From positions 32,010-96,009 of the forward strand of contig CAZACW010000003.1 of NCBI GenBank assembly GCA_964483785.1: a stretch of 64,000 nt of DNA, given 5' to 3'. This document shows positions 15,027-23,711 of this stretch, piece by piece. A program made the position numbers and the translations under genes. Under the pieces are notes generated by a model. The model was not told where the DNA came from and ran no database searches. It saw only the letters and a program-made list of their open reading frames with translations. This stretch comes from JABDGZ01 sp964483785. GTDB lineage: Bacteria > Omnitrophota > Gorgyraeia > Zapsychrales > Fredricksoniimonadaceae. Positions within the stretch are counted from its first letter, which is position 1; every line of letters starts with the position of its first letter.

Positions 15027-15805
15027 TGGATGAGTTTAATGAAGAGGCTGCGCAGTCCATTGTATCCGTTTTCGCGCAGCAGGATTTTCAAGGTCCTTTT
15101 GACCGCGTCCCCCGTCCTTTCCAGGAAAGGGGTCTTGCCATGCATGGCCAGATCGAAACGGGCCAGGTTCCAATGGGACTTGACCGCGATGCGGCTGATG
15201 CATCCTGATTTAAGCCAGGCCTGGGGTTCAGAAATGAAAATGGTCTTATACCCCAGCCCATAGGCGGTCTCGATGATTTTTTCGTTGCAAAACCCCCTGG
15301 GGATGGACAGGGCATCAATGCTGATCCCCAAATTTTTTTCCAGGTTTTTTTTGGAGGCCCGCAATTCCTCCTCCATTTGGGAATCCAGCAAATTGGTGAG
15401 GATCTCATGGCTCAAGCCGTGGGAGCCGATCACCATGCCGGCCTCATGCAGTTCTTTGAGCTCCTTCCAGCCCATATAGCCGTCCCTGCCCACCCTTTTG
15501 ATGATGATGAAAAAATAAGCCTTCCATCCCATGCTTTTTAAGACCGGCAGGGCCTGCTTGTGATTGTTCATTTCCCCGTCGTCAAAGGTGATGATCACGG
15601 GTTTGGGGCCCATCAGCGCTGCGGTGTTTTCATACAGCGTTGGTTCAAATCCCTGCTCTTTGAGCCAGTTCATCTGGGTGACGAAATTATCCAGGGACAC
15701 ATCATACAGGTGCGCCCCTGTTTCGCGGTCATCCGGCAGACGGCCCGGCTCATTGGCACTGATGCCGTGGTACATCAGGGTGATGGGATTAAGTCCTTGA
15801 GGCAC
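15023..15805 (-). CDS. Polysaccharide deacetylase (NodB homology)
   Basis: The 260-residue enzyme uses a GTG start at 15805, supported by AAGGAG seven bases upstream. The NodB motifs are present: LMYHGIS at the N-terminus, VIITFDDGEMNNH with the catalytic/metal Asp pair, and the metal-binding HxxxH in IGSHGLSHEIL. PRGFCNEKI provides the third motif arginine. It removes acetyl groups from N-acetyl sugars in a glycan. No signal peptide is evident. It stands 19 bases after gspM, joining the T2SS genes to the exosortase genes, and is like the deacetylases that accompany PEP-CTERM exopolysaccharide loci. Confidence 0.9.
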   Translation of the reverse strand: MPQGLNPITLMYHGISANEPGRLPDDRETGAHLYDVSLDNFVTQMNWLKEQGFEPTLYENTAALMGPKPVIITFDDGEMNNHKQALPVLKSMGWKAYFFIIIKRVGRDGYMGWKELKELHEAGMVIGSHGLSHEILTNLLDSQMEEELRASKKNLEKNLGISIDALSIPRGFCNEKIIETAYGLGYKTIFISEPQAWLKSGCISRIAVKSHWNLARFDLAMHGKTPFLERTGDAVKRTLKILLRENGYNGLRSLFIKLIQ

Positions 15806-15824
15806 AAGGCCGCTCCTTGAAATT

Positions 15825-16358
15825 TTACGATTCCATTAAACTCATGCGCGCCACCACAATGCGGCCGCGCAAGGACCCCGACGCATCGGAGTATTTTTCC
15901 AGGTTGAGCGCATTGATAAAGTAAAAGTTGGGCGGGTCCTGCAAGGCGCGCAAAAACTGCACGATGTCCAGCCATTGCCCGTCGATTTCCAGCTCCACCG
16001 GGAAAAAACTGGCCTCTTTCTGGATGAAGGACCTTTGCGGCTGGATATTGGCGATATGGATATTGCTTTCCCTGGCCGCGGCCTCGATTTTGGAGATGAT
16101 CGCAGGGGCCTGGGTCTCTTCTGACCCGGCCAGGCCGATGGCATCCGCCAGATTATGGTACCTGGTTTCGATCATGCCCCCCTGGCCCAAGACCTGGCGG
16201 CTCTTTAAAAGTCTGGCCTTGGTGACCCGCAGTTGATCGTCGATGTCCGCGGCCCCTTCCTTAACGGGCCTGATCACCCAGAGGTAAACAAGAAAAACAG
16301 CCGAAAGCCCCAGGGTGATGCTCAGGATGATGGTTTCGCGTTGGCTAAGCTTTTTCAT
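15825..16358 (-). CDS. gspM: Type II secretion GspM/PilO-like inner-membrane protein
   Basis: The 177-residue bitopic protein has a short cytoplasmic tail, one helix at residues 12-29 and a periplasmic part with a coiled-coil (about 35-60) followed by a ferredoxin-like fold. That is the GspM/PilO shape. GspM joins GspL and GspC in the inner-membrane platform. The start overlaps gspL by 14 bases. Sequence conservation in this family is low, so the call rests on architecture and position at the end of the gsp series. Confidence 0.82.
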   Translation of the reverse strand: MKKLSQRETIILSITLGLSAVFLVYLWVIRPVKEGAADIDDQLRVTKARLLKSRQVLGQGGMIETRYHNLADAIGLAGSEETQAPAIISKIEAAARESNIHIANIQPQRSFIQKEASFFPVELEIDGQWLDIVQFLRALQDPPNFYFINALNLEKYSDASGSLRGRIVVARMSLMES

Positions 16359-17784
16359 GCGGTGCGCTCATGGGTTTAAAGGCGCAGGTGATCTTGAAAT
16401 AATCCACTTCTCCCTGCTGGGTCACCCGTTTATTGACATAATCCAAATTCACATTGGAAAATTTTTGGTAATTGGCCAGGTCTTTTTGGAATTGGTTGAC
16501 ATCGACGGGGTTTGAGGCCACCCCTTGAAACGAGAGGCTGTTGTTTTCATTCAGGGCCATGCTGACCAGATACACCTGGGCCGGCAGGACACGGTAAATT
16601 TCCAAGGCCAAATCAGAAAAGACCAGGCGGTTTTTGACCATCGATTCAATATCATGGATTTTTTTCAGCCGCTCCTCCACCTTCTGGGCCGCTTCTTTGG
16701 TGGTGCGCAGCTGGTCCTTAAGCTTGGCCAGCTGGATATTTTTTTTGACATAGCCCATGCTTAAAGAGAGCCCCAGGGCGGCCAGGGCCGCGGCCAGCCA
16801 AAGGCCGCAGATGATCAGCTGGCGCTGATGCATCTTTTGTTCCTGGGATTGCCGCACAGCTGTTGGGACCAAATTGATGGGCGGTGTTTGACTGCTTAAG
16901 GCAATGCCGGCCAGCGGCGCCAGGGACATGCCCTCTTGCGTGCATAAGGAGGGTATGCGCACATCACGGGCCAATTTTAAGAATTTTGTCAACAGCACAT
17001 CCTGAATGTTTAAGGCATTTTGGGTTTTGGTCAGTTCCTGGCCAAGGGCAAAAGCCCCTTCCCAGCAGCTGATGATATACACCGTGTCCAAGGCCTGGGC
17101 CGCCTTTTCGCCGCCGATATTATGCTGGGTCAGTTCCCATTGTTTTAATATTTCCCCATAACCGTCCTGAGCGATCTGGGTGAGACCCGACGGCAATTCT
17201 CTCGATGCAGACCAGTGCGCGGGATGGCAGACGCAGATTTCGCTTTTGTCAAGGTCAAGGTCAAAGACCGCCGCAGGCTTGTCCCCTGTATTGGGCCATT
17301 GGGTGTAAAGGTTCCAGAGGCCGATGGAGGAGAGCGTGATGCTGTGCACCCTGACCTTGGCCTCCGCGAAGATTTTCCAATAGCGCATGGCGGTTTCCTG
17401 CGGGATGATGACCACAGCCACCTTGGCGTATCCGTCGGGAGATTTGGCCAGGACTTGAAAATCCATCTGCACTTCTTCCAATTCATAGGGAATGCTGCTG
17501 CTAACCTGCAGTTCGATCATGGAACGGATCTCGCTGTCCTGATGGGAAGGCACGGACATCAAACGCAGGATCACCCGCGAGCGCGGGATCACCACGGTCA
17601 CCCTGGCCTCGTTCAAATTTAATCTGCGCCTTTTAAGAAAGGTCCAGAGGCCCTGGCTGATTTGAGCTTCGCTCTGGCCTTTGATCAAAAGCACATCCAG
17701 GGCCGTAACGAGCTTGGAGCTTGTCAGGACCTGTAAAAATTTGATGCGTTCCTCGTCGATATAAAACACGGCGTTGGATTTCAT
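16345..17784 (-). CDS. gspL: Type II secretion GspL-like protein (PilM-PilN architecture)
   Basis: The protein has 479 residues from ATG 17784, which has AGGG about eight bases upstream; a longer frame to 17940 is low-complexity read-through of gspK DNA. The N-terminal ~330 residues form an actin-like (PilM/GspL) cytoplasmic domain that docks to GspE. One transmembrane helix lies near 350-372 (QLIICGLWLAAALAAL), then a coiled coil and a PilN-like periplasmic domain ending KITCAFKP. This PilM-plus-PilN fusion is the defining design of GspL. It links the ATPase to the pseudopilus assembly platform. Confidence 0.85.
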   Translation of the reverse strand: MKSNAVFYIDEERIKFLQVLTSSKLVTALDVLLIKGQSEAQISQGLWTFLKRRRLNLNEARVTVVIPRSRVILRLMSVPSHQDSEIRSMIELQVSSSIPYELEEVQMDFQVLAKSPDGYAKVAVVIIPQETAMRYWKIFAEAKVRVHSITLSSIGLWNLYTQWPNTGDKPAAVFDLDLDKSEICVCHPAHWSASRELPSGLTQIAQDGYGEILKQWELTQHNIGGEKAAQALDTVYIISCWEGAFALGQELTKTQNALNIQDVLLTKFLKLARDVRIPSLCTQEGMSLAPLAGIALSSQTPPINLVPTAVRQSQEQKMHQRQLIICGLWLAAALAALGLSLSMGYVKKNIQLAKLKDQLRTTKEAAQKVEERLKKIHDIESMVKNRLVFSDLALEIYRVLPAQVYLVSMALNENNSLSFQGVASNPVDVNQFQKDLANYQKFSNVNLDYVNKRVTQQGEVDYFKITCAFKPMSAPHEKA

Positions 17785-17786
17785 CT

Positions 17787-18803
17787 TTAATCCCTTTGCC
17801 GGGACACCAGAACGGCCGGCGCGCCGGGCACGCGATGGATCACCGCTTCGATGATGGATCGCGCACCGCTGACAGCGTCGATGCCGATGACCCTGGCCCG
17901 GTAATAATTGGAGACCCCTTCCTGCAGGGCCGCGGGCCAATTGGGGTCAGCCACGCTGGCCAAGGACCCTGCCCCGTCGTCCAAGGTAAAAGACCGGCTG
18001 TCCGCGCCGTCGCGCAGGGCATAGGCTTGGCTGATCACCTCATCGGCGTTGACAGACGGATTAACGCGGGCCGCGGCATGGACAACGGCCTGGATCACGT
18101 CATTGTCGGCCGTGTCCACATTGACTCTAAGGCCGTTTTGGATGTCCCCATAAACAGTCACATCGTCTTTTATTTTAGCAAAAATTTCCTTGGTCATGCC
18201 ATTTACTTCCAATAATTCCAGGAGATTTTCATAGGGCCTGTTTTTGGTCTTCAACAGCGCATCATCCAGGTTTTTGAAAGACTGATTGTTGCTGGCCTGC
18301 GCGTTTAAGCCCGTGTAATTGACGATGGCCAGGGCCAGCCTGTCCCCTTCTGCCAATGAAAGGCCATAGACCTGCAGCAAGGCGCTGAGGACCTGGTAAT
18401 TGGAAATCCCGATGGCATTGATATTGATGCGCCCCCCTTCATCCCTGATGCCGTATTGCATCTGCCCGTCGTCCACACCGTTGAAATGCGCTGCCGGCCA
18501 GGCGATGATGGCGTAGTTACGGGGGCCGGTGTCGACATGGGAAAATAATGTTTCAGGGCTTTGGGTGGCGCTGATCAGAATGCCGTCGGAATATAAACAG
18601 TCCTTGGCCGCGGGCGCTTTTTGCAGAAGATCCAGGACCTGATTGAGCCCGGAGCGCGCGGCTGCCAGGGAGCGCAGTTTTCCCCGGTAGGTGTCGACCA
18701 GGGACACTTCCAGCGCGGCGCGCCGGCCAAGGCCCCAGGCGATCAAGGCCAAAATGATCAGGACCCATAAGGCCACGATCAAGACAGCGCCTCTATTGTT
18801 CAT
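17787..18803 (-). CDS. gspK: Type II secretion minor pseudopilin GspK
   Basis: The protein has 338 residues from ATG 18803 (MNNRGAVLIVALWVLIILAL), overlapping gspJ by 11 bases; upstream in-frame sequence is discarded as read-through. The prepilin cleavage site is G5/A6, and the fifth mature residue is valine rather than glutamate. This is the known peculiarity of GspK, the tip pseudopilin. The large soluble insert contains GGRININAIG and helix-hairpin-helix-like repeats typical of the family. GspK caps the GspI-GspJ-GspK tip that starts pseudopilus growth. Confidence 0.92.
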   Translation of the reverse strand: MNNRGAVLIVALWVLIILALIAWGLGRRAALEVSLVDTYRGKLRSLAAARSGLNQVLDLLQKAPAAKDCLYSDGILISATQSPETLFSHVDTGPRNYAIIAWPAAHFNGVDDGQMQYGIRDEGGRININAIGISNYQVLSALLQVYGLSLAEGDRLALAIVNYTGLNAQASNNQSFKNLDDALLKTKNRPYENLLELLEVNGMTKEIFAKIKDDVTVYGDIQNGLRVNVDTADNDVIQAVVHAAARVNPSVNADEVISQAYALRDGADSRSFTLDDGAGSLASVADPNWPAALQEGVSNYYRARVIGIDAVSGARSIIEAVIHRVPGAPAVLVSRQRD

Positions 18804-19521
18804 TGTACAGGCCCTCCACCGGCGGCAAGTAAAAATCACGTTTAAACACCGGGCCTCCTGCGCGGCTGGACGGATCAGACAGCACAAAGGCGCAGGACAC
18901 GGCCAAAGGGAGCCCTTTTTCGTCCCAGCTTTCGGCAAAATTCAGCTCCTGCGCCCCGCCTGTATGCAGGTTTTTGGTAAAAGGCGCAAAGCGGCAGTTG
19001 AAGCTTCCTTTTTTTAAACCAGCGGCGATGATTTGGGTGGACGCATCATGGTTCGTTTCATTAAGCCAGTCCGCCAAACTGCTTTCCTGCCTCAGCAAAA
19101 ACTCATCCGGCGATGACCCTGAATTTGCGCTGCCGCCGTGATTGACCACGCGGCCGATCATGGCATAGGCCAGGCCTCCTGGCGGCGGAAGGCCGGCATA
19201 ATAACGGACATGTTTAAGGCCCGATGGGGTCTGGGTCATGAAGGAGAATTCCTGCGCCTGGCCTTCAAAGACCGCGGCATCGGGATAGGAACCGGACAGA
19301 TCGAGGCTGACCGCATTGTCCAGGTCGCGGGTCATGGCTTGATCCGCCAGCAGGATTTCCATCCAATGGTCATGGCTGTGCCTCAAGCGTTCATCGAGTT
19401 TCATGGAAGACCAAAAGAGATTGTAAACGCTGACGCCGATGATGGCGGCGATGGCCAGCCCCAGCAGAACTTCGACGAGGGTAAAGGCCCGGGGTGAATG
19501 TTGGAGTCGTTTAATTCTCAT
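18793..19521 (-). CDS. gspJ: Type II secretion minor pseudopilin GspJ
   Basis: The 242-residue protein has the pseudopilin N-terminus SPRA/FTLVEVLLGLAIAAIIGVSV. Glutamate is the fifth mature residue. The residue before the cut is alanine (A12) instead of the usual glycine, which prepilin peptidases tolerate poorly to moderately. The rest is a beta-rich domain as expected for GspJ, a tip component with GspI and GspK. Overlaps at both ends (gspI by 11 bases, gspK by 11) show tight coupling. Confidence 0.9.
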   Translation of the reverse strand: MRIKRLQHSPRAFTLVEVLLGLAIAAIIGVSVYNLFWSSMKLDERLRHSHDHWMEILLADQAMTRDLDNAVSLDLSGSYPDAAVFEGQAQEFSFMTQTPSGLKHVRYYAGLPPPGGLAYAMIGRVVNHGGSANSGSSPDEFLLRQESSLADWLNETNHDASTQIIAAGLKKGSFNCRFAPFTKNLHTGGAQELNFAESWDEKGLPLAVSCAFVLSDPSSRAGGPVFKRDFYLPPVEGLYNEQ

Positions 19522-19885
19522 CGAGGCTGTACAGGATTGAGCTTACGGCCATGCGGTTTGCACCTGACCCGGCGGGCCATTGCAAGGTCAGGTCCACTTT
19601 TTTCAAATGCGCATTGACCCTGCTGGTTTGGGCGCTTGTGGTCATGAGCTCATAGGGCTTGTCCATGGGCCGCGCCGCGCTCTCCAGCTGGTCCGGTGCG
19701 CCGCTGCTGGCCCACAGGAGCCCCAATTGGTTTTCCATGGCGAGCAAAGCCCTGACTGTTTCCTGAAACCTGAGGCCGGTGCGGTAATTGGTCCAGAGCG
19801 ATTCGACGATGAAGGTCAGGACAATGCTGACAATGACAATGGTCAGCACGGCCTCCAAGAGCATAAACCCGTTTTTATTCTTCAT
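19511..19885 (-). CDS. gspI: Type II secretion minor pseudopilin GspI
   Basis: The protein has 124 residues with prepilin site KNKNG/FMLLEAVLTIVIVSIVL; glutamate is at mature position five. Its short length and position between GspH and GspJ fit GspI, the minor pseudopilin that nucleates the tip complex. The start overlaps gspH by 11 bases. Confidence 0.88.
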   Translation of the reverse strand: MKNKNGFMLLEAVLTIVIVSIVLTFIVESLWTNYRTGLRFQETVRALLAMENQLGLLWASSGAPDQLESAARPMDKPYELMTTSAQTSRVNAHLKKVDLTLQWPAGSGANRMAVSSILYSLDEN

Positions 19886-20372
19886 GGTCTTCCTTGATCA
19901 TCATGCCCCGCACCGTGGATGAGCTTAAGGTGGTTTTGAAAGCGGATGAATCCAGGACAATGGACGCGGGATCAATGGTCCCGTCCGGATGAAACTGAAT
20001 GCTTGAGGGTTGCACATCGACCCGCACAGCCTCTGGCACAGGGTGCGGCCTGCCTAAGGAGCCGTTGACCGGCTCAAAACTGTCCTCTTCATCCTCTGCC
20101 TGGCCTTCCTTGGCGCGCATCAGTTTATACGCGCGGCCGTCCTCGGCAAAGCGCAAGGCATAGGCCCTTTGCTGGCCGATGGCCATGGCCTGCGCCCAGC
20201 GGCTGATGTGAAGCAAATCATCCGCGGTCTGGTTCAACTGAAAATGCGCGTAACCTTTGGAAAAATTGGGCGCGCTAAGCGCCAGGACGATCCCCAGCAC
20301 GATGATGACCAAAAGCAATTCCACAAGCGTCAGGCCGCTATTTGCCTTCGGTGCCCCAATTGGTGATATCAT
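19875..20372 (-). CDS. gspH: Type II secretion minor pseudopilin GspH
   Basis: The protein is 165 residues from ATG 20372 (MISPIGAPKANSG/LTLVELLLVIIVLGIVLAL). Cleavage after G13 puts glutamate at mature position five. A longer frame to 20459 would intrude into gspG and lacks support; even so the chosen start overlaps gspG by 35 bases. The C-terminal domain ends with SIQFHPDGT, the common GspH/FimT feature. GspH connects the major pseudopilin shaft to the tip. Confidence 0.9.
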   Translation of the reverse strand: MISPIGAPKANSGLTLVELLLVIIVLGIVLALSAPNFSKGYAHFQLNQTADDLLHISRWAQAMAIGQQRAYALRFAEDGRAYKLMRAKEGQAEDEEDSFEPVNGSLGRPHPVPEAVRVDVQPSSIQFHPDGTIDPASIVLDSSAFKTTLSSSTVRGMMIKEDHEE

Positions 20373-20775
20373 CGCCGCTTTCCACCCCGTCAGGGCCCGG
20401 GGACGATAGATCATAGCTTTCCGGATTGTGCTGGCCCGGAGCTGTGTACACATAATCATGGCCCCAGGGGTCCTTGGGGATTTTTTTCTTTTTCAAATAA
20501 GGGCCGCTCCAATTTTCCGGGACCGGAGAGGCCGTGGGCTGTGCGATCAGGGCGGCAAGGCCCTGTTCCGTGTTGGGGTATTGGCCCACGTCCATCTTGT
20601 AAAGGTCCAAGGCCGTGCTTAAGTTGGATTCGAGGTCTGTGCGGGCCGCGGTCTTGCGCGCCTGCTCGCTGCGGCCGGCGATATTGGGGACCAGCATGGC
20701 CACCAGGATCCCGATGATGATCACCACCAGCATGATTTCGATGAGCGTAAATCCCCGTCTGGATGAATCGAACAT
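20338..20775 (-). CDS. gspG: Type II secretion major pseudopilin GspG
   Basis: The 145-residue protein has site SSRRG/FTLIEIMLVVIIIGILVAMLVP with glutamate at position five. The C-terminal region has the GspG pattern YPNTEQGLAAL, GPYLKKKKIPKDPWGHDYVY and SPGPDG, with acidic residues that bind calcium in known structures (DGVESGDD). It polymerises into the pseudopilus that pushes substrates through the secretin. Length and motifs are standard. Confidence 0.96.
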   Translation of the reverse strand: MFDSSRRGFTLIEIMLVVIIIGILVAMLVPNIAGRSEQARKTAARTDLESNLSTALDLYKMDVGQYPNTEQGLAALIAQPTASPVPENWSGPYLKKKKIPKDPWGHDYVYTAPGQHNPESYDLSSPGPDGVESGDDITNWGTEGK

Positions 20776-20787
20776 ACAGCTCTCCCG

Positions 20788-22002
20788 TCAATTAATGATC
20801 ATATTCATTTGGAACATCGGCAAAAGCATGGCCACCACCATGAAGCCCACAATGCCAACGACCACAACCAGGACCGCCGGCCCCAGGATGGTCACAAAGG
20901 TCTGGGCCAGGGCCTGTGAGCGGCGTTCGCAATGGTCAGCCAATTTGTACAGCCCTTTTTCCAGTTTACCACTTTCCTGGCCCACGGCAATCAAATCCAC
21001 GGCCATTTCAGGAAACAAGGTGCTTAATTTGATGGCTTGGGTCAGGCTCATGCCGGACTTGACCCTGAGGGCCATTTTTTTGACTTCTTCCTGCAAGATG
21101 ACATTGTCCATCACCTGGGTCACAGACTCCAGGGCCGTGACAATGGGTACCCCGCTCTCTAAAAGCATCCCCAGGGTCCTGGCTAAGCGGCTTAATTGCG
21201 TATCTTCAATAAAGGTTTTAAGCAATGGGATTTTTAAACACAGGCCGTCCAGCCAGGCCTTGCCCGGCGCGGATTTGATGGAACGCATCAGTCCATAGGT
21301 TGCGGCCGCCGTCGCTGCGGCAATCAGCCACCAAAAGTGCGCAAAAAATTGGCTGAGCGCAACGACGATCCGGGTGATCAAGGGCAGTTGGGCGTTTAAG
21401 TCGTCGAACATCAAGGTCAGGCGCGGCAACACAAAAGACAAGAGCACATAAAGGGTCAAAAGCCCGACGGCCAAGATGATGGCAGGATACAACAGGCTTG
21501 AAGTGACCCTGGAGCGCATGCGCATATCCGCATCCAACAATTGGGCCAGCCTGTCCATGACTAAGGGCAGCTGGCCGCTGCTTTCCGCGGCCTTCACGGT
21601 ATGGACATAAATAGGCAGAAATATTTTAGGAAATCTGGACAAGGCAAAGGAGAAACTCCCCCCTTGCTGCAGGCTCATATTCAAGGAGGCGATGATCAGC
21701 TGCATGAGCGGATATTGGCGCTGTTTGGACAAAATTTCCATGCACCGCGCCAAGGGGATCCCCGCTTCCAAAAGGTCCGCCAATTGCCGGGTAAATTGAT
21801 AAAGGGCGGCCTGGGTGGTCTTGGTGGTGGTGATGGTGTCACCGGCATCGGGCAGGTCTATTTTTAAGTATTGTTTGACATCTAAGGGGACCTGGCCGGC
21901 ATGGGTCAGTTTGGCAACGGCCTCAGCCAGGGTGTCTGCTTCGATCATGCCGTTGACCACATTTTGGGGACCGCTTTTGGCTGTGTAGGAAAATTGCGGC
22001 AT
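20788..22002 (-). CDS. gspF: Type II secretion inner-membrane platform protein GspF
   Basis: The protein has 404 residues with the duplicated T2SSF domain and three transmembrane segments near 168-195, 215-240 and 375-400. Family marks are QFTRQLADLLEAGIPLARCM, FPKIFLPIYV and, in the second repeat, ARTLGMLLESGVPIVTALESV. It is the membrane adaptor on which GspE acts to assemble the pseudopilus. It is six bases downstream of gspE. Confidence 0.95.
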   Translation of the reverse strand: MPQFSYTAKSGPQNVVNGMIEADTLAEAVAKLTHAGQVPLDVKQYLKIDLPDAGDTITTTKTTQAALYQFTRQLADLLEAGIPLARCMEILSKQRQYPLMQLIIASLNMSLQQGGSFSFALSRFPKIFLPIYVHTVKAAESSGQLPLVMDRLAQLLDADMRMRSRVTSSLLYPAIILAVGLLTLYVLLSFVLPRLTLMFDDLNAQLPLITRIVVALSQFFAHFWWLIAAATAAATYGLMRSIKSAPGKAWLDGLCLKIPLLKTFIEDTQLSRLARTLGMLLESGVPIVTALESVTQVMDNVILQEEVKKMALRVKSGMSLTQAIKLSTLFPEMAVDLIAVGQESGKLEKGLYKLADHCERRSQALAQTFVTILGPAVLVVVVGIVGFMVVAMLLPMFQMNMIIN

Positions 22003-22008
22003 AGGGCT

Positions 22009-23697
22009 TTAGATGTCTTCGGTGACGCGCAGCACCTCGCTGGGGCTGGTCAGGCCCGCGGCCACCTTTTCCCAGCCGTGCTGGCGCAGGGTCTTCATCC
22101 CGTCGGACACGGCCCGGTGCTTGATTTCCCGGCTGGTGGCGCGCGATGTAATGAGGCCGCGGATTTTTTCATTCAGGAGTAGAAATTCGCAAATGGCCTG
22201 GCGGCCGCTGTAGCCGGTCATGCGGCAGGCCTTGCACCCGGTGGCCTCGTAGATCAGCGGGTCAACGATGGTGTTGTTCAGGTCGAATTTATATTTGATA
22301 TTGTCCGTCAGGGTGGTGGCTTTTTTGCACGCGGGGCACAATAGGCGCACCAGGCGCTGGGCCAGGAAACACTCGACGGAAGAGGCGATGAGGTAGGGCT
22401 CGATGCCGATGTCGATCAGGCGCGTGACCCCCGAGGCGGCGTCATTGGTGTGCAAGGTGGAAAAGACCAGATGGCCGGTCAAGGACATTTGGATGGAAAT
22501 CTGGGCGGTCTCAAAATCGCGCACCTCCCCCACCATGATCACGTCCGGATCATTGCGCAGGATGGTGCGCAGGGCCGCGGCAAAGGTCAAGCCTATGAGA
22601 GGATTGGCCTGCACCTGGATGGCCCCCTGCAGCTGGTATTCAATGGGGTCTTCCACGGTGATGATCTTGGTGTCCTTGGAGTTGATCGCCGCCAGGCAGG
22701 AATAAAGCGTCGTGGTCTTGCCGCTGCCCGTGGGGCCGGTCAAAAAAATAATGCCGTGCGGCTTGTTGATCAGGACATTCAGGGTCTTGATCTCATCGCC
22801 GGTAATGCCCAATTCTTCAAAATCATAGAGCCTAAAGGCGTTTAACAGGCGGATCACACAACTTTCCCCGTAGGTGGTCGGCAAAAAGGACACGCGCAAA
22901 TCCATTTCCGCGCCTTCCACCTTCACCTTGAAACGGCCGTCCTGCGGCAGTCTTTTCTCGGCGATGTTGAGATTCGAAAGGATCTTGATGCGGGAGATCA
23001 GGGCGTCCTTGAAGTAGCGGATGTTTTCCGGGACCTGGGCGTCATATAATTCCCCGTCGATGCGGTAGCGGATGCGCAGTTCATGGCCGAAGGGCTCGAT
23101 ATGGATGTCCGTGGCCTGGTCCCGGTGGGCATGGAAGAGGATCTGGTTTAAAAACTGGCTGATGGAGGCTTCCGATGATGTCCCGTCGATGGTTTCCGTG
23201 GCCGGGGCCTCGGCGCTCATCATCTCCTTGTCGGACATCATGCGCTCGATGGTCTCGGCGCCAAGCCCATAATGCTCGCGGATGGCTTCGTTGATGTCTT
23301 TTTCTTCGGCCAAAACCGGCTGGATGGGTCCGCGGGCCACCATGGCCAGATCATCCAGGACATTGAGCTTCCAGGGATTGGTCATGGCCACGGTCAAGAG
23401 GCCGTTTTCGAATTTGACGGGAAAGACCTTGTAATGGTTGACTGCCTTGGCCGGAAGCCGGCTGATGGCCTCGGCCGAAGCTTCGACGGATTTCAAGGAT
23501 ACAAAACCGATGTCGAATTTTTCGGCCAGGAGCGGGAACACCGTTTTTTCATCGGTGATCAGGCCCATGTGGACCAGGGTCAGGCCTAAGGGCTGGCCGG
23601 TTTTTTTTTGTTCTTCCAGGGCTTGCTGCAGCTGTTGGGCGGTGATGATCCCTTTTTGGACCAGCAATTCTCCCAATAATTTGTTGCGGTTTGACAT
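22009..23697 (-). CDS. gspE: Type II secretion ATPase GspE
   Basis: The protein has 562 residues. Residues 1-150 form an MshEN-type N-terminal domain (QKGIITAQQLQQALEEQKKT), a fold that in some relatives binds c-di-GMP. The ATPase core has Walker A GPTGSGKT at 321-328, the Asp box around 349, and Walker B with DVIMVGEVRD at 385-394. A zinc-finger-like cysteine set lies at 454/457 and 488/491 (CPAC and CKAC). It powers pseudopilus assembly as a cytoplasmic hexamer with GspL and GspF. Given the cyclic-dinucleotide riboswitch nearby, the MshEN region is worth testing for ligand binding. Confidence 0.96.
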   Translation of the reverse strand: MSNRNKLLGELLVQKGIITAQQLQQALEEQKKTGQPLGLTLVHMGLITDEKTVFPLLAEKFDIGFVSLKSVEASAEAISRLPAKAVNHYKVFPVKFENGLLTVAMTNPWKLNVLDDLAMVARGPIQPVLAEEKDINEAIREHYGLGAETIERMMSDKEMMSAEAPATETIDGTSSEASISQFLNQILFHAHRDQATDIHIEPFGHELRIRYRIDGELYDAQVPENIRYFKDALISRIKILSNLNIAEKRLPQDGRFKVKVEGAEMDLRVSFLPTTYGESCVIRLLNAFRLYDFEELGITGDEIKTLNVLINKPHGIIFLTGPTGSGKTTTLYSCLAAINSKDTKIITVEDPIEYQLQGAIQVQANPLIGLTFAAALRTILRNDPDVIMVGEVRDFETAQISIQMSLTGHLVFSTLHTNDAASGVTRLIDIGIEPYLIASSVECFLAQRLVRLLCPACKKATTLTDNIKYKFDLNNTIVDPLIYEATGCKACRMTGYSGRQAICEFLLLNEKIRGLITSRATSREIKHRAVSDGMKTLRQHGWEKVAAGLTSPSEVLRVTEDI

Positions 23698-23711
23698 AGG
23701 TTCACCGGTCT

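Noticed and set aside
17785..17940. N-terminal extension of the GspL frame
   Set aside because: The extension overlaps gspK, is Arg/Gly-rich nonsense and lacks a ribosome site; ATG 17784 has one.
20615..21298. 227-codon plus-strand frame opposite gspF/gspG
   Set aside because: Antisense to two clear T2SS genes, no domain, no ribosome site.
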